DNA of 64,000 bases, from contig JBEKJI010000004.1 in NCBI GenBank assembly GCA_050011315.1, positions 1 through 64,000 of the forward strand, written 5' to 3'. The DNA is from Fen-549 sp050011315 (lineage in GTDB: Bacteria; Actinomycetota; Thermoleophilia; Gaiellales; Gaiellaceae). Within the stretch, counting starts at the first letter, position 1. Every line of letters starts with the position of its first letter. The notes under the pieces are model-generated. The model was not told where the DNA came from. It saw nothing but the letters and a program-made list of their open reading frames with translations, and did not search any database. This document shows positions 62,820 through 64,000 of the stretch, one piece after another. The position numbers and the translations under genes are program-made.

Positions 62820-63967
62820 TGACTGCATCCAGCGAGAGCTCGAACGGGGCTCCGCGCTCCGCGAACGGCAAGGTTCGCGTGGCGATCATCGGCGTCGGAA
62901 ACTGCGCGAACTCGTTGTTGCAGGGCGTCGAGTACTACAAGAACACCGACGCGGGCGACTTCGTCCCCGGTCTGATGCACGTCGATCTGGGCGGCTACCA
63001 CATCAGCGACATCGAGTTCGTCGCCGCCTTCGACGTCGTCAAGGGCAAGGTCGGCAAAGACCTCTCCGAGGCGATGTGGGCCCACCCCAACAACACGATC
63101 AAGTTCTGCGACGTTCCCAAGACGGGCATCAAGGTCGCGCGCGGCATGACCCACGACGGCCTCGGCAAGTACCTGTCTGAGATCGTCGAGAAGGCGCCCG
63201 GCCCGACCGACGACGTCGTCGGAATCATCAAGGAGACCGGCGCCGACGTGGTCGTCAACTACCTGCCGGTCGGCTCCGAAGAGGCGGTCAAGTGGTACAC
63301 CGAGCAGATCCTGAACGCCGGCGTCGCGATGGTGAACTGCATGCCTGTCTTCATCGCCCGTGAGCCCTATTGGCAGAAGCGCTTCGTCGAGGCGGGCGTG
63401 CCGATCATCGGCGACGACATCAAGTCGCAGGTCGGAGCAACCATCACTCACCGCGTGCTGACCAGCCTCTACCGCGAGCGCGGCGTCAAGCTCGAGCGGA
63501 CGATGCAGCTGAACGTCGGCGGCAACTCCGACTTCCTGAACATGCTCGAGCGCGAGCGACTGGAGTCGAAGAAGATCTCTAAGACGAACGCTGTCACCTC
63601 GATGCTCGACTACGACATGGGCGCGGAGAACGTCCACGTCGGGCCGTCGGATTACGTGCCCTGGCTGACCGACCGCAAGTGGGCCTACATCCGCATGGAG
63701 GGCCGTTCCTTCGGCGACGTTCCGCTCAATATCGAGATGAAGCTCGAGGTCTGGGACTCGCCCAATTCGGCCGGCATCGTCATCGATGCGGTGCGCCTGG
63801 CCAAGCTGGCTCTCGACAACGGCGTCTCGGGAGCGCTCGAAGGACCGAGCTCCTACCTGATGAAATCGCCGCCGAAGCAAATCGTCGACGACGACGCCTA
63901 CGAGCTGACCGAGGAGTTCATCAAGCGCCATCCTCGCAAGGGCGCGGTCAAGCCCGCGACGGCGTAG
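62819..63967 (+). CDS. ino1: Inositol-3-phosphate synthase
   Basis: Converts glucose 6-phosphate to inositol phosphate with NAD+, the first step to inositol lipids and mycothiol. 382 residues, the compact actinobacterial/archaeal form. Seen: NAD loop VAIIGVGNCANSLLQG, VNYLPVGSEEAVKWY, the core GDDIKSQVGATITHR, LNVGGNSDFLNM, and SPNSAGIVIDAVRLAKLAL. ATG overlaps the stop of the upstream transferase by one base. The remaining 33 bases of the window hold nothing recognisable. Confidence 0.96.
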   Translation: MTASSESSNGAPRSANGKVRVAIIGVGNCANSLLQGVEYYKNTDAGDFVPGLMHVDLGGYHISDIEFVAAFDVVKGKVGKDLSEAMWAHPNNTIKFCDVPKTGIKVARGMTHDGLGKYLSEIVEKAPGPTDDVVGIIKETGADVVVNYLPVGSEEAVKWYTEQILNAGVAMVNCMPVFIAREPYWQKRFVEAGVPIIGDDIKSQVGATITHRVLTSLYRERGVKLERTMQLNVGGNSDFLNMLERERLESKKISKTNAVTSMLDYDMGAENVHVGPSDYVPWLTDRKWAYIRMEGRSFGDVPLNIEMKLEVWDSPNSAGIVIDAVRLAKLALDNGVSGALEGPSSYLMKSPPKQIVDDDAYELTEEFIKRHPRKGAVKPATA

Positions 63968-64000
63968 CGTTCAACCGGTCACTGATTCGACCTGCGCCCG

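Overview
The window is high-GC DNA from an actinobacterium. Gene content and order (rsmI, metG, tatD, rsmA, ispE, tRNA-Gln, glmU, prs, rplY, pth, mfd, mazG, eno) match the Rv1003-Rv1023 housekeeping block of Mycobacterium tuberculosis. The futalosine menaquinone genes mqnD and mqnB, a dnaK-grpE-dnaJ-hspR operon with clpB next to it, and the many small lineage-specific membrane proteins suggest a deep-branching class such as Thermoleophilia (Gaiellales or Solirubrobacterales). That placement is inference; no rRNA gene is present to test it.

Layout. 1-28 kb is a mostly leftward core block: enolase, MazG, a PpiC/SurA-type lipoprotein foldase, Mfd, then Pth, L25, a GH3 glycosidase and an MprAB-like two-component pair, followed by Prs, GlmU, a diguanylate cyclase, tRNA-Gln, IspE, RsmA, TatD, MetG, a degenerate M23 protein, RsmI and a ROK kinase. 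An XRE-TPR regulator, an LCP-family ligase and a GlsB-like protein run rightward. Two small transposon-like elements (family A) sit exactly in the tatD/metG and rsmI/ROK junctions. A tandem duplication has copied the 3' end of prs together with a small membrane gene.

28-42 kb is an accessory island of giant secreted proteins: a 1900-residue Ig-like protein and a 1372-residue double beta-propeller protein. Each ends in a collagen-like stalk plus the same 99-residue basic C-terminal domain. Each is followed by the same terminator and the start of a small DUF4242-like gene, and each is preceded by the same 330-bp repeat. A third copy survives as a broken remnant at 28.2-28.8 kb. An MBL hydrolase, an NmrA-like oxidoreductase and a 1205-residue SARP/LuxR hybrid regulator follow. 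A CCCTAGT motif, repeated at 22-bp spacing upstream of both giant genes and present once beside the regulator, suggests a regulatory link.

42-51 kb holds fmdB, mqnD, a tandem GNAT pair, mqnB, several interspersed repeats (family B and others), a strong candidate for a terminated structured small RNA at about 49.95-50.09 kb, and a cupin. 51-58.3 kb is the heat-shock region: clpB, hspR, a small membrane protein, dnaJ, grpE, dnaK. 58.6-64 kb has a REC-GGDEF protein with a damaged active site, a DMT permease, and an inositol-lipid set: a PAP2/Aur1-like membrane enzyme, a CDP-alcohol phosphatidyltransferase and inositol-3-phosphate synthase.
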